This document shows, one piece after another, positions 43,652 through 55,358 of a DNA stretch of 64,000 bases. Made by a program: the position numbers and the translations under genes. This stretch comes from Girardinichthys multiradiatus. Its lineage: Eukaryota > Chordata > Actinopteri > Cyprinodontiformes > Goodeidae. Where the stretch lies: positions 1,116,001-1,180,000 of the forward strand of contig NC_061806.1 of the NCBI RefSeq assembly GCF_021462225.1. The letters are read 5' to 3'. The notes under the pieces are model-generated. The model worked only from the letters and a program-made list of their open reading frames with translations. It was not told the DNA's origin and made no database searches. Position 1 is the stretch's first letter. Each line of letters begins with the position of its first letter.

Positions 43652-45256
43652 CAGGTCCTTCTCAAAAAATTAGCATATTGTGATAAAGTTCATTATTTTC
43701 TATAATGTAATGATGAAAATTTAACATTCATATATTTTAGATTCATTGCACATTAACTGAAATATTTCAGGTCCTTTATTGTCTTAATATGGATGATTTT
43801 GGCATACAGCTCATGAAAACCCAAAATTCCTATCTCACAAAATTAGCATATTTCATCCGACCAATAAAAGAAAAGTGTTTTTAATACAAAAAACGTCAAC
43901 CTTCAAATAATCATGTACAGTTATGCACTCAATACTTGGTCGGGAATCCTTTTGCAGAAATGACTGCTTCAAAGCGGCGTGGCATGGAGGCAATCAGCCT
44001 GTGGCACTGCTGAGGTCTTATGGAGGCCCAGGATGCTTCGATAGCGGCCTTTAGCTCATCCAGAGTGTTGGGTCTTGAGTCTCTCAACGTTCTCTTCACA
44101 ATATCCCACAGATTCTCTATGGGGTTCAGGTCAGGAGAGTTGGCAGGCCAATTGAGCACAGTGATACCATGGTCAGTAAACCATTTACCAGTGGTTTTGG
44201 CACTGTGAGCAGGTGCCAGGGGGTGCTGAAAAATGAAATCTTCATCTCCATAAAGCTTTTCAGCAGATGGAAGCATGAAGTGCTCCAAAATCTCCTGATA
44301 GCTGGCTGCATTGACCCTGCCCTTGATAAAACACAGTGGACCAACACCAGCAGCTGACACGGCACCCCAGACCATCACTGACTGTGGGTACTTGACACTG
44401 GACTTCTGGCATTTTGGCATTTCCTTCTCCCCAGTCTTCCTCCAGACTCTGGCACCTTGATTTCCGAATGACATGCAGAATTTGCTTTCATCCGAAAAAA
44501 GTACTTTGGACCACTGAGCAACAGTCCAGTGCTGCTTCTCTGTAGCCCAGGTCAGGCGCTTCTGCCGCTGTTTCTGGTTCAAAAGTGGCTTGACCTGGGG
44601 AATGCGGCACCTGTAGCCCATTTCCTGCACACGCCTGTGCACGGTGGCTCTGGATGTTTCTACTCCAGACTCAGTCCACTGCTTCCGCAGGTCCCCCAAG
44701 GTCTGGAATCGGCCCTTCTCCACAATCTTCCTCAGGGTCCGGTCACCTCTTCTCGTTGTGCAGCGTTTTCTGCCACACTTTTTCCTTCCCACAGACTTCC
44801 CACTGAGGTGCCTTGATACAGCACTCTGGGAACAGCCTATTCGTTCAGAAATGTCTTTCTGTGTCTTACCCTCTTGCTTGAGGGTGTCAATAGTGGCCTT
44901 CTGGACAGCAGTCAGGTCGGCAGTCTTACCCATGATTGGGGTTTTGAGTGATGAACCAGGCTGGGAGTTTTAAAGGCCTCAGGAATCTTTTGCAGGTGTT
45001 TAGAGTTAACTCATTGATTCAGATGATTAGGTTCATAGCTCGTTTAGAGACCCTTTTAATGATATGCTAATTTTGTGAGATAGGAATTTTGGGTTTTCAT
45101 GAGCTGTATTCCAAAGGGTATTAAGACAATGAAAGACCTGAAATATTTCAGTTAGTGTGCAATGAATCTAAAATATATGAATGTTAAATTTTCATCATGA
45201 CATTATGGAAAATAATGAACTTTATCACAATATGCTAATTTTTTGAGAAGGACCTG
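43652..45256 (-). mobile_element. Tc1-like transposon, copy 1
   Basis: 1,605 bp with TA at both flanks (43,650-43,651 and 45,257-45,258). The ends read CAGGTCCTTCTCAAAAAATT inward from both sides, and the inverted repeats extend about 200 bp (CATATTGTGATAAAGTTCAT, TTAACATTCATATATTTTAG). Confidence 0.95.
43929..44933 (-). CDS. Tc1-like transposase, full-length frame, second catalytic Asp replaced
   Basis: 334 residues, uninterrupted. N-terminal paired helix-turn-helix: ISERIGCSQSAVSRHLSGKS, then GRKKCGRKRCTTRRGDR (basic, AT-hook-like GRKR) and GVETSRATVHRRVQEMGY. Catalytic domain: first Asp in LFSDESKF, third acidic residue Glu in SPDLNPIEN. The second position reads FQHPLAPAHS; the close copy at 59.7 kb has FQHDLAPAHS there, so Asp is replaced by Pro. 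The protein could be made and could bind the terminal repeats, but should not cut. It could act as a dominant inhibitor if expressed; this is speculation. Confidence 0.9.
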   Translation of the reverse strand: MGKTADLTAVQKATIDTLKQEGKTQKDISERIGCSQSAVSRHLSGKSVGRKKCGRKRCTTRRGDRTLRKIVEKGRFQTLGDLRKQWTESGVETSRATVHRRVQEMGYRCRIPQVKPLLNQKQRQKRLTWATEKQHWTVAQWSKVLFSDESKFCMSFGNQGARVWRKTGEKEMPKCQKSSVKYPQSVMVWGAVSAAGVGPLCFIKGRVNAASYQEILEHFMLPSAEKLYGDEDFIFQHPLAPAHSAKTTGKWFTDHGITVLNWPANSPDLNPIENLWDIVKRTLRDSRPNTLDELKAAIEASWASIRPQQCHRLIASMPRRFEAVISAKGFPTKY

Positions 45257-45258
45257 TA

Positions 45259-45770
45259 TATTCCGATCCATCAAGATGCTATGAAGCAGATGACCTGAGA
45301 ATGCTCAAGCTCTCCTTCACCTCCCTCTGAATCCATCAGGGACACACGTCTGAAGTCATGTTTGAATTTCATGAAGTCATGATGTTATTGTAATACAAAG
45401 TTCATCAGGACTGGTATTAGCTGTGGATGTGACTACATGTAATAGACGTGTATACATGTATTATAATATATGTGCATAAAAGTATTATTAAAACCGCTGA
45501 AGTTTTCACATTTCTCAGGACTTGACTTTCTGCTTTCAGCTGAAGCATGTGAATGTTTTTATGTATACATTATTACATATTTCTTTAATGTAGTAGTAGT
45601 AGTTTAATGTAATTAACTTTCAAACTGTTTGGTATCAGGGTGCCCTAGATATTTAAATAGCTGTTGCTGAAAAAGACCTCGGGCTAAACTGATCAGAAGT
45701 AGCCTATTGATACCCAAAGGGAAATTCTTTATATATATTTGTGTGGTAAAAATTTTTTTTATGTCAATTG
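45259..45770. other. Spacer, nothing recognised
   Basis: AT-rich, no gene. Confidence 0.3.
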
Positions 45771-45774
45771 CAAA

Positions 45775-46015
45775 AACAAGCGTTCTAGAACTGCGGGTCT
45801 GAATTTGCGGGCAATTTTACAGTTATCCACCATGATGGACCGCGAAGGATACTCACGGCCCATCCTTCATATCAGGCAAAAAAAGGACACATTTGTTGGC
45901 CGCATTTGTAGGAGTCTCAGAAGGATTCATGAATTGGGACAGCCTTCATCACCGCGCTGTGACGTAATCGGCTTATGAATACGGTCTTCGAAGGATCCAG
46001 CCCCTGAATTGGGAC
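45775..46015 (+). repeat. Possible DNA-transposon remnant
   Basis: GAATTGGGACAGCC and GAATTGGGACATACCC flank a GC-richer stretch and resemble the CTGTCCCAAT ends of the insertion at 39.1-39.8 kb. A related hAT- or Harbinger-type fragment is possible. Confidence 0.35.
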
Positions 46016-47440
46016 ATACCCATTGATACAAAAAAGCATTTTGCTCTTAGTTATTTCTTTTGTTGTGTTACACAATGAGCGGTCTTGAAGAAGACCTCAT
46101 GACTGTAAAAACCTCATGAATGTAAAAAGCAGTCTGGAAATGGACATGGTAATTTGTGTTTTAACTAATTTCTCAAAGATATTTCTTTTCTGAAAACATT
46201 TTTAATTAGAACATTTTGTTTTGCAATGTAAGGTAGTTCTAACATTTATGTAATTTGCATAATAGTTAAGACTGCCATCGTTCGCCTCAAGAGAACTGGA
46301 AACTCCGTGTGAATAAAGAGCATTAGATAAATAATACCAAAAGACAGAGCAGATATTATGGGGTAGTTTTGAATGACAAGCAGAGCAACAAGAGATAAAT
46401 TCCAGACGAAGCAGTGAGTTGGTTCGTCTAACTCTGCCCTTTTCTTTTCGCTTAGCTTTGCTTGGTGGCAGATGAAAGGCCTCTGTCACTCTTTTCATTT
46501 CTCACTGTCATTCAAATAGAATGATAGGACGGCATGCAAATAACCCAATCAGTCTACTCCATGAATGCAAATATCGTATTACTATTCATTATACTTACTG
46601 AACTCCACTGTTGGTAATACTTTTGATGTTAGTGAACAGGCTTGGTGGAAGTGTCAGTGCTGTGAATAATTAGAAAACAACATACCACAAAGCAACAGGG
46701 CATAGAAAGGGCATAGAAACGTCCAGTAAATACCTCAATGCTAATTTGTTAAATGTTACAGCTCTTCAGTGATTTTTGACCTGGGCTTTATGCAACGATA
46801 CACTGTCATGAGTGAGCATGACAAGACAGTTGATGATCTTCAGGTTATAACTTCTTCCTGGCTAATGGTTGTGGAAATAAAATGCCAACTGTCTCTACTG
46901 GGCAAAAAACACATTCCAATATTCTAAACAGATGGAAAATCGGTGACCAATCACTTTGACATTTGTTGTGTGTATGAGGCAAAAAATATGTTCATGCAGA
47001 TTATTGCTCATTTTCTGGAGAAGCCTTTTAGTCTTAATGTTTAGTCATACACAAATTATTTTAAATTGTTGTGCCCATGTGAATGACCTGAGACTAGGTC
47101 ATTCACACGGGTACATGTTTCCTAAACCTTTTATCTAACCAAGGTGGTAAAAGGGTTAAAAGGGTTGGGTGTTAACTCCCCTCTGAGTTTCACTATCTGT
47201 GGGATTATTCACTCATGTTGCTCCCTCTTGCCAACACGAGTGAAAGATCTTAAAAAACATCCTGATCACCAACAGATTTCTTTTTTTTTTCAAGATCCAA
47301 TACATTACAGGATTGAAACATCATACCGTAAAAGTTAACCTTTTATCTTAGAATAATATTTGAGTTCCATTTCTTTGTTTTTTATCATATACAATTTTAT
47401 CATACAAATCTCAATGGACAATAGAAAGAAAATAGCTTTA
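46016..47440. other. Spacer, nothing recognised
   Basis: A leftward 98-codon open frame (46,202-46,498) has no recognisable domain. Confidence 0.3.
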
Positions 47441-47449
47441 GATCCTCTT

Positions 47450-48035
47450 TACTTTGACACAATCTGTTTGCCTGTGTTTTTTTCTCCCTTGGGTTCACAT
47501 CCTGCTTTTAACTGTGCCTCCTAGGTTAGAGTATTCTTGCTGGTTCCTGGCTACCCCTGAAAGCTCCATATTTCTTAGCCTCCAAAAACTTGCCCACAAC
47601 AATCTTTGGCAGTCCTTCACTGTCTTCAAGCTTCTACCTGCCCGCACTCTGATGCCCTCCACCTAGCCTTTCTTTAGATCTTAAACCCCAAACCTCTGTG
47701 TTACACTGGACAATACTCTCAGAAAACAAACCACCTCTGAGCAAGCCTTTTATCTACCACCAGGATCATCTTCACTCTTTTGCAAAAAACCACCTTACAC
47801 CTAAACACTAAACTGTTACTCTCCTTCAGTAATCTAGATAATCCATCTAACCATCTTTTACCACCTAATAAGTTCTTCCTCCTTCCAGATGCAGTTGACA
47901 CAAGTTGCCACAGTCTGCCTATTTCCCTGCTTCACTTTTCCTCTGTAAATAAACATTTTAAAACGTGTTTGCTGTCTTGTGTCCTGGTTTAATTCTACAT
48001 GTGGGTCAGGAAGAATATGACGGTTGGAGGATTTA
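47450..48035 (+). mobile_element. LTR-like fragment
   Basis: C/T-rich sequence ending in CTGTAAATAAACATTTTAAA, then GTTTGCTGTCTTGTGTCCTG, similar in style to the U3-R-U5 end of the solo LTR at 41.7-42.4 kb. Borders are not resolved. Confidence 0.4.
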
Positions 48036-48360
48036 ACTCTCTTGTCTTCTCAACCTTTGCACATAGAGGAGCAGTAGATATTGACATTTTTCAACTAAAC
48101 TTTTTATTTGTTGCATTTGAATGTAACTAGGAGGATTACAATCGCTTTTATTAAAAAAAAACAAAAAACAATGTTACTGGGACTCTGGGCTGGGCTGGTC
48201 CTGAGTTTTGTGAATAGCTGGTTTTGTGAGTGAAAGTTTCTTCTAAATGCATCTTTCTAGTTGGTTGGGCGGTCTCTAGTGAGTGAAAAAGGTGAACAAT
48301 AAGCTTCCAGAAGGGCAATCCCAAAGGCTGCAACCCTGTTTAAAATTGATGCACTAGTAC

Positions 48361-49662
48361 AGGGGAAATTTACTGCCAAAAATCAAGAGCACATATTTTC
48401 AATTTGAGAGCAGGATTTCATTCTGCTTGTACTGAAGCTTAGTAATGCTTGCATTCAAAACTTCAGCTTTCTTTCAAATATACTCTGTTCTCTCTCAAAT
48501 CTTTGTTTCTGTGCTCTGATCTAATGCTTCTTGCATAGATAATTTCTCCTCCAGCTTGCTTCATCCTCCATGCGCGCAAACTATCGCTGTGCTCGGATCA
48601 AAACTGCGCTTTCAAGTTTCTTTCCTGCTTGCAAATCATCTCCTGGCAACCATATCAGCCAATAGAATGACAGTGTGCATTCAATTGCACACCAGAATTT
48701 GACGCCTCATCAGAGTCTGTAACAATGGTAGAAAGTGTAACATTATAGTTATTTTATTGTGAAGCACTTAAATTATGAAAAATTAAAAATAAGCATTTAT
48801 TTCTAAAATGTATGATTCAGATATCATAAATAGGTATCCCAATAAGTAAAAAATAGGGTTTAATTTAACCCAACAAGGACCAAACTCTTAAAAAGGTTAG
48901 CTTTTTCACCATTTTACTGAAAATATTGTTATAACTTGTAAATCATTAACTTTATCTTTGACATACTAGATGAATTAGCAAATTCACAATGCAATTCTTA
49001 AATATGTCTTCCACTGAAATGATGTGTTTGATTGTCATATTTTATTTTAATGTTGTTAATGTTGATATAAACAGACGTACATATTAAACTACTGAATGTT
49101 TAAAATCACTTAGTTCAGGATAGATTGAATTATACATCGTCATTGTACTTTGCTGAGTTGAGTTGTCCAGTGAAGTAGATTGACCTATTTCACGAAATTG
49201 CGATGCGCACCGGATGCATAGAAACTCCCAGACTTACTTCCAGATTTTGCTCCGTATGACATGTTAGGGAAGTAGCAACACAGGTACGCTCAATAGAAGG
49301 AAACAAGTGCACCCCAACTAAGCCTGTGACCTAGCAGTTGCACGTTGTCATTCTATTGGCTAATATGGTTCCTAGGAGATGATACCACTTTAATCTGAGA
49401 GAGAGCAAAAGAACTTGCGAGCAGGGAAGAATCTTAGTGCAGTTTTGACCTGAGCAGAGAGCAAGTTTGCACGCATGGAGGATGAAGCAAGAAGGAGGAG
49501 AAATTATCTATGCAAGAAGCATTAGATCTGAGCGCAGAAACAAAGATTTGAGAGAGAACAGAGTATATTTGAACAAAAGCAGAAGTTTGAGTGCAAGCAG
49601 AAAGAAATCCTGCTCTCAAATTGAAAATATGTGCTCTTGATTTTTGGCTGTAAATTTCCCCC
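48361..49662. mobile_element. Foldback-type element with long inverted arms
   Basis: Outer ends GGGGAAATTTACTGCCAAAA and its inverse at 49,642-49,661. Arms of about 330 bp (48,361-48,690 and 49,325-49,662) surround about 630 bp of AT-rich, non-coding centre. Nested AAATATACTCTGTTCTCTCT and its inverse confirm pairing. No transposase is encoded. Confidence 0.8.
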
Positions 49663-49691
49663 ATACACTATGCTGAAAAAGTAGGTCTATG

Positions 49692-49895
49692 GGGCACGGC
49701 GCTGATGGTGTAGGGGTTAAGCGCGTGACCATATACGGTAACTACAGTCCTCGAAGCGGCTGTCCCGGGTTCGAGTCCCAGACCTGGCAATATTTGCCAA
49801 ATATCTCCCCTTTTCTCTACCCCTCTTTCCTGTCTGCCTACTATCAAAAAATAAAAAAATAAAGGCCTCTAGTGCCAAAAAATATCTAAAAAAAT
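49692..49895 (+). mobile_element. tRNA-derived SINE with 16-bp target-site duplication
   Basis: The tRNA-like head has an A-box region (TGATGGTGTAGGGGTTAAGC) and a B-box (GGGTTCGAGTCCC). The tail (CTTTCCTGTCTGCCTACTAT, AAATAAAGGCC) is shared with 61,925-62,030. The body is flanked by AAAAAGTAGGTCTATG at 49,676-49,691 and 49,896-49,911. Confidence 0.92.
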
Positions 49896-50084
49896 AAAAA
49901 GTAGGTCTATGAATGAAAACAAATCAATTTGAATACCATGTCTAAATACACAAATTATTGCCCATTATCCGTTGCAAAGTAGTTCAGCCCCAGTCAAATT
50001 GGATGGAATGCATTTGTAAATATCAATGTTCAAATTTTGCCACTAACTCTAGATTTAGGCTGGGACTACAGTGTTCTTCTTGCC

Positions 50085-51420
50085 ACCTATGCATTAGTTA
50101 TTAGGCTCCTCTCCTGTGGAACCAGCTCCCAGCTTTAGTCCATGAGGCAGACACCCTGTCTACTTTTAAGGCTAGGCTTAAAACTTTTCTTTTTGATAAA
50201 GCTTATAGTTAGAGTGGCTTAGTTTATCCTGAGCTATCTTCCTTATTTTTTACCTCCATCTTCTTCCCTCCCTGTTGGTTGGAGTAAGGGGGAGTCAGGT
50301 TTAGCCTAAACCGGCTCAGTTATGGTTGAGGTGCAAACACACCCTCCATTTCTGCTACCTGTATGACCCCTTTCTCTTTTCCAATGGTTATAATCAGTCT
50401 GACAGAGAGAGGTATCCCAATCCTTGTGGTTTTTAATATAACAATGATCATCAGTGGGACCCTTTGTGGGGTTCCTTGAGATGACATTGTTGTAAATAAG
50501 CGCCGTTTAACTAAATAATCTGAACTGAAACTATCAGTGTAGTTATGCTGCTATAGACTTAGGCTGCTGGAGGACATAACGACCACTTTCACCCTCTTCG
50601 CTACATTCTCACACTACTCTCCAATTTTGCATTGTTTGCTGTTATTTCAGCTTTTAACCTTGTTCTTTCTTTTCTCTTCCTAGAAGCTACACCTGGCCTG
50701 ACTCTGTGTCTGCCTGTGACACCTTTCTGGAGAGGGGAATCGTCCGAGATTCTGCTGGCAACAACTTAATGCTCACCCTCTACCGATGATCCACATAGCC
50801 CTGTCTTTCAGTGTTTAACCCTTTCTCTCTCCTAGACATGGAAATTGACTGAGCTTTTACTGTAACTAATTATATGTGCTCTCTTTCAGACTCTAACCTT
50901 GAAAACTGGTTCAGAGTTTATCTGTTCTTTCTTTCCAGGTGAAACGACTAAAGGAGCTACATTCATTAACATTTACTTCTCCTTCCCATAGAAAGTACTC
51001 CTGGATCAGTGCTTCTTTGTTCTCTTTGTGTCTCTGCTCTGTTCTCTCAAACCTCCAGTCGGTCGTGGCAGATGGCCGCTCACACTGAGCCTGGTTCTGC
51101 TGGAGGTTTCTTCCTGTTAAAAGGGAGTTTTTCCTCTCCACTGTCGCTACATGCATGTTCAGTATGAGGGATTGCTGCAAAGTCAACGCCAGTGACTGTC
51201 CACTGTCTCTACACGCTCATCCAGGAGGACGGAATGCTGCAAGTCCCTGACTGGATGCAATCTGCTGAGTTTCCTTAGATAGAAAAACGTTTTATCCAAA
51301 AGCTAACTCCGACTGCACTGTTCAATTGTTAGGACTAATTGGAATGTTTGAACCTGACTGTTGTGAAGTGCCTTGAGACAACATGTGTTGTGAATTGGCG
51401 CTGAATTGAATTGAATTGAA
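50085..51420 (+). mobile_element. LINE 3' end (L2/Rex1-like)
   Basis: Begins with the end of a reverse transcriptase ORF (CTCCTGTGGAACCAGCTCCC, then ACTTTTAAGGCTAGGCTTAA; the protein pattern is LWNQLPxxVxExxTxxTFKxRLKTFLF). A long 3' UTR follows, ending in AAGTGCCTTGAGACAACATG and a (GAATT)n-type tail at 51,400-51,420. Confidence 0.7.
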
Positions 51421-51689
51421 TATCATATACAGTCATATTAATAAATGGATGTTCTGATCGCGATCATTTGTAAGATTAAAAGCAACTTTTGAAAATAACC
51501 TTTCAGCAGGTATTGAATATACTCTTCATCAATCCCTCATTTATGTAGTAAAAGTTTTAATTGGTCTTTAACATTCTAATCCTAAATGTGTTCTCATTTA
51601 CTTTAAGTGGAAAATCATCAATAGAAACAAAGCCTTGAAAACATTAGTCTGTGTGTATTTGTGCTTTACTTTGTAAATGGAGTTTCTGA

Positions 51690-52175
51690 AATTAATTACC
51701 TCGTACTCGTACTCATCGTCTTCCGCTTCATCCGGGACCGGGTCGCCTGAGCAGACTCAGTAAAGACACCCAGACATCCCTCTCCCCAGACACCTCCTCC
51801 AGTTCCCAGGCCAGCCGGAAGACATAGTCCCTCCAGCGTGTCTTGGGCCGTCTCCTGGGCCTCCTCCCGGTGGGACGTGCCTGGAACACCTCCCGAGGAA
51901 GGCGTCCAGGAGGCATCCGGTATAGATGCCCGAACTATCTCAACTGGCTCCTCTCAATGTGGAGGAGCAGCGGCTCTACTCCGAGGCCATCCTGGACGGC
52001 CGAGCTCCTCACCCTATCTCTAAGGGAGTGCCTGGAGGAAGCTCATTTCAGGCTAAGTGGGATCCCCCTATACATAACACACCCTCCGGTCACCCTTCTT
52101 ATGAAGGGGGACCACCACCCCAGTCTGCCAGTCCAGAGGCACTGTCCCCGACCGCCACGCAATGTTGAAGAGGCG
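51690..52175 (-). pseudogene. RTE-like LINE 3' segment (C-terminal end), leftward
   Basis: On the minus strand this encodes the protein tail MPPGRLPREVFQARPTGRRP, RRRPKTRWRDYVFRLAWELE and VSLLSLLRRPGPG, the conserved C-terminus of a fish LINE. The upstream part (to about 52,175) is the region between RT and tail, with stops. It lies head to head with the following segment of the same kind of LINE. Confidence 0.65.
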
Positions 52176-52179
52176 GGTC

Positions 52180-53985
52180 AACCATGACAGCCCCACCTTA
52201 ACGTGGTGGAGGGGCTATGTTGTCTGGGGCTTAAATGCCCCTGGTAGGGTCTCCCATGGCAAATAGGCTCTAGGTGACGGGTCAGACAAAGAGGGGTTCA
52301 AGACACCTTCAAGTAGACCACAAAATTGAGGCACGTGACATCGCACAGAAGACGGGGTACCACCATGGAGCCAGGCCTGAGGTCAAGACTCGTCAGAGAG
52401 CGCCTGGTGGTTAGGTTGCTCCTCGCGGGACCCGGCCCGCACAAGTGGCACGAGGCCATCTCCCAGTGCAAAGAGGATTGGCCGGCGGACGTAGGTGGAG
52501 ACCTTGGCGGCCCGATCTCCAGATGCTTAGGCTGGCTCTAGGGATGTGGAATGTCACCTCGCTGCGGGGGAAGGAGCCTGAGCTTGTGCGGGAGATCGAG
52601 AGATATCGACTAGAAATAGTCAGGCTCCCTTCCACGCACAGCTTGGGCTCTGGAACCCATCTCCACGAGAGGGTTGGACTCTCTTCTACTCTGGAGTGGC
52701 CCACAGGGAGAGGTGGTGGGCTGCGGTGGTTTTGCTTGTTGCCCCCCAGCTCAGCCATCTCGTGTTGGGGGTTTACCCCAGTGGATGAGAGGGTCGCTTC
52801 CCTGCACCTTCGGGTTGGGGAAAGGTCTCTGACTGTCATTTCGGCCTACGACCCGAGCGGTGGTGCGCAGTACCCGGCCTTCTTGGCATCCCTGTCGGGG
52901 GTGCCAGATAGTGCCCCTCCCGGGGACTCCATTATTCTGCTGGGGGACTTCAACGCCCACGTGGGGAACGACAGTGACACCTGGAGAGGCGTGATCGGGA
53001 GGAATGGCCTCCCCGATCTGAATCCGAGTGGTGTTTTGTTATTGGACTTCTGTGCTAGTCACGGATTGTCCATAACAAACACCATGTTCAAACATAAGGG
53101 TGTCCATCAGTGCACTTGGCACCAGGACACCCTAGGCAGGAGGTCGATTATCAACTTTGGTGTCATGTTGTCAGACCTTCGGCCGCATGTTTTGGACACT
53201 CGGGTGAAGAGAGGGGCTGAGCTGTCCACTGATCATCACCTGGTGGTGAGTTGGATCCGCTGGAAGAGGAGAAAGCCGGCCAGACTTGGCAGGCCCAAGC
53301 ACATAGTAAGGGTCTGCTGGGAACATCTGGCAGAGCCCTCGGCCAGGGGTGTATTAGGCTCCCACCTCTGGGAGAGCTTTGACCAGATTCCGGGAATGTT
53401 GGAGACGTAGAATCCGAGTGGACCATGTTCTCTGCATCTATTGTCGATGCTGCCACCCGCAGCTGCGGCCATAAGATCTGCGGTGCCTGTCGTGGTGACA
53501 ATCCCCAAACCCGGTGGTGGACACCGGCAGTAAGGGATGCTATCAAGCTGAAGAAGGAGTCTTATCGGCTGTGGTTGGGTTGTGGGACTCCTGAGGCGGC
53601 TGACGGATACCGTGAGGCCAAGCGTGCCGCGGCCCAGGCTGTGGCAGAGGCAAAAACTCGGGCCTGGGAGGAGTTTGGTGAGGCCATGGAGAAGGTCTAC
53701 CGGTTGGCGTCCAAGCAATTTTGGCTAACCATCCGGCGCCTCAGGAGGGGGAAGCAGTGCTTCGCCAACACTGTTTATAGTGTGGGTGGGGAGCTGCTGA
53801 CCTCAACTGGGGACATTATTGGGCGGTGGAAGGAATACTTCGAGGATCTCCTCAATCCTGCCGTTACGCATTTCCTGGTGGAAGCAGAGGCTGGGGACTT
53901 GGGGTTGGACTCTTTCATCACCCAGGCTAAAGTCACCGAGGTGGTTAAAAAGCTCCGCGGTGGCAGGGCTTCGTGGCCGCCCTGA
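52180..53985 (+). pseudogene. RTE-like LINE 5' segment: endonuclease and linker
   Basis: Starts with a 5' end (CACCTTAACGTGGTGGAGGG). Endonuclease: [52 protein letters not shown] (catalytic GDFNAH) and [13 protein letters not shown] (catalytic DH). A TAG at 53,408-53,410 follows GMLET. The next frame (53,425-53,985) carries the linker: TRWWTPAVRDAIKLKKESYR, KYxLASKQFWLTIRRLRRGK and GEL-DIIGRWKEYFEDLLNP. It stops before any RT motif. Confidence 0.8.
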
Positions 53986-53989
53986 GATG

Positions 53990-55029
53990 GATGTTGTGGG
54001 GTTTCAATGTAATTCAATGAATATGATTGTACTGTATTTTGAGCTCTTCTAGAGTTACCATGTGCCTCTTTGATGCTTCTCTGATTAATGCTTTCTAGCC
54101 TGGCCTGTCAGTTTTGCTGGATGGTGATTTCTTGTTAGGTTGGCAGGCTTCTCTTTTTTTATAATCAATTTAACACTGCTTTGTGAGATGGTCAAAGTAG
54201 CATATATTTTTATAACTGATCTTATTTTGAAATTCTCCACCACTTTATTTCTGATCTTTCAGTTTTTTTAAACCTTTGTTTCCTTTAGGTCTGTTTAATT
54301 CCAATGTCAGTCATGTCATGTTGTGTTGACTGCAGGCACATAGTGTGTGTATGTGTTTCTCTTTGTGTGTGTGACTCTCTCAACTGCTGAAGGGCGGGAC
54401 TGTCAAGTGCTGCTTCCCCATCTGCAGCTCATCTCCACTCATCAGGAGGCTACATTTATAGAGCGGAAGGACTGGGGAGGAATTGCCAAATTGTTGTTGT
54501 ATTCATGTTGGTAATCAAGCTCTTCTATGATTCTTGTTATGCTTCTGAAAGTTATTATTTAGCCATTGCCATTTTCCTTTCTGTATTCCGCATGTTGTGG
54601 ATTTCTGGAAGACTTCTCGCCAACACACTTACATCCTCTGTTCTAAATATTTCCCCAACAGCGCCGTTGCTCCTCAAACCACTTACCTATTTGTCTGCAC
54701 TCCACTACTTGCACCCCGGCCCAAACATGTAAATATCTCTAAAGAGAAAATCACAGACAGTCTTGTACGCTTCCAACATCAGCCACAGCAGGAGAATGAA
54801 AAAAATGTCCTCCAAGAGTGAGGACATTTGCACCAAATAAGATCAAATTTTATAATTATTACTGTACGATTCCTCACATCTCCAAAGTAAAGTATCAGAC
54901 CAGAACTAATCTCTATCTTCCCCTCTTCCAATTCCTTCTGGGAACCTTGGTAGATCAAGAAAGAAAAACATGTTATCTCTATTTCTGGTTTTAATTAACT
55001 TTTATTGATATACTGCATTAAATAGCTGA
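53990..55029. other. Spacer, nothing recognised
   Basis: No supported gene. GAGTGAGGACATTTGC near 54,818 is a fragment of the next repeat. Confidence 0.3.
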
Positions 55030-55330
55030 AACAAACATGAAAGTCAGTATACATGTTCTACAGATGTTCCTGTCTTGGCATCACAGTGAGAACCATTTTC
55101 CCAATTTCACCATCAAACTGAGGACCGTTTGTACCAAAGTGAGGACATTTTGCTGGTCCTCACGACCTCTTTTGCTAACGGTTAGGTTTAGGACTGAGGT
55201 GTGAATTGAGTTTAGGTTAAGGTTAGGGTTAGGGTTATTGTCAGGGTTAGGGCATAGAAAGGGTTGAAAATGACTGAAAATCAATGGAAGTCAATGGGAG
55301 TCAACAGATGGTCCTCACTACATATAGCAA
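55030..55330 (+). repeat. Fish repeat with telomere-like (TTAGGG) units
   Basis: GTGAGGACATTTTGCTGGTC, TGGTCCTCACTACATATAGC and AATGGAAGTCAATGGGAGTC are parts of a widespread teleost repeat. It includes GGTTAAGGTTAGGGTTAGGG at about 55,217-55,236 and GGTTAGGGC after it. Confidence 0.6.
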
Positions 55331-55356
55331 AACAAGAGTGTGTGTGTGTGTGTGTA
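55331..55356. repeat. (GT)n microsatellite
   Basis: GT run directly left of the next Tc1-like element. Confidence 0.85.
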
Positions 55357-55358
55357 TA

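Noticed and set aside
46202..46498. 98-codon leftward ORF
   Set aside because: No domain recognised and no supporting context.
49692..49790. Genuine tRNA gene
   Set aside because: The tRNA-like head continues into a SINE tail shared with 61.9 kb and is bounded by a target-site duplication.
53163..53718. Leftward ORFs of 127 and 160 codons
   Set aside because: They are antisense shadows of the LINE endonuclease and linker.
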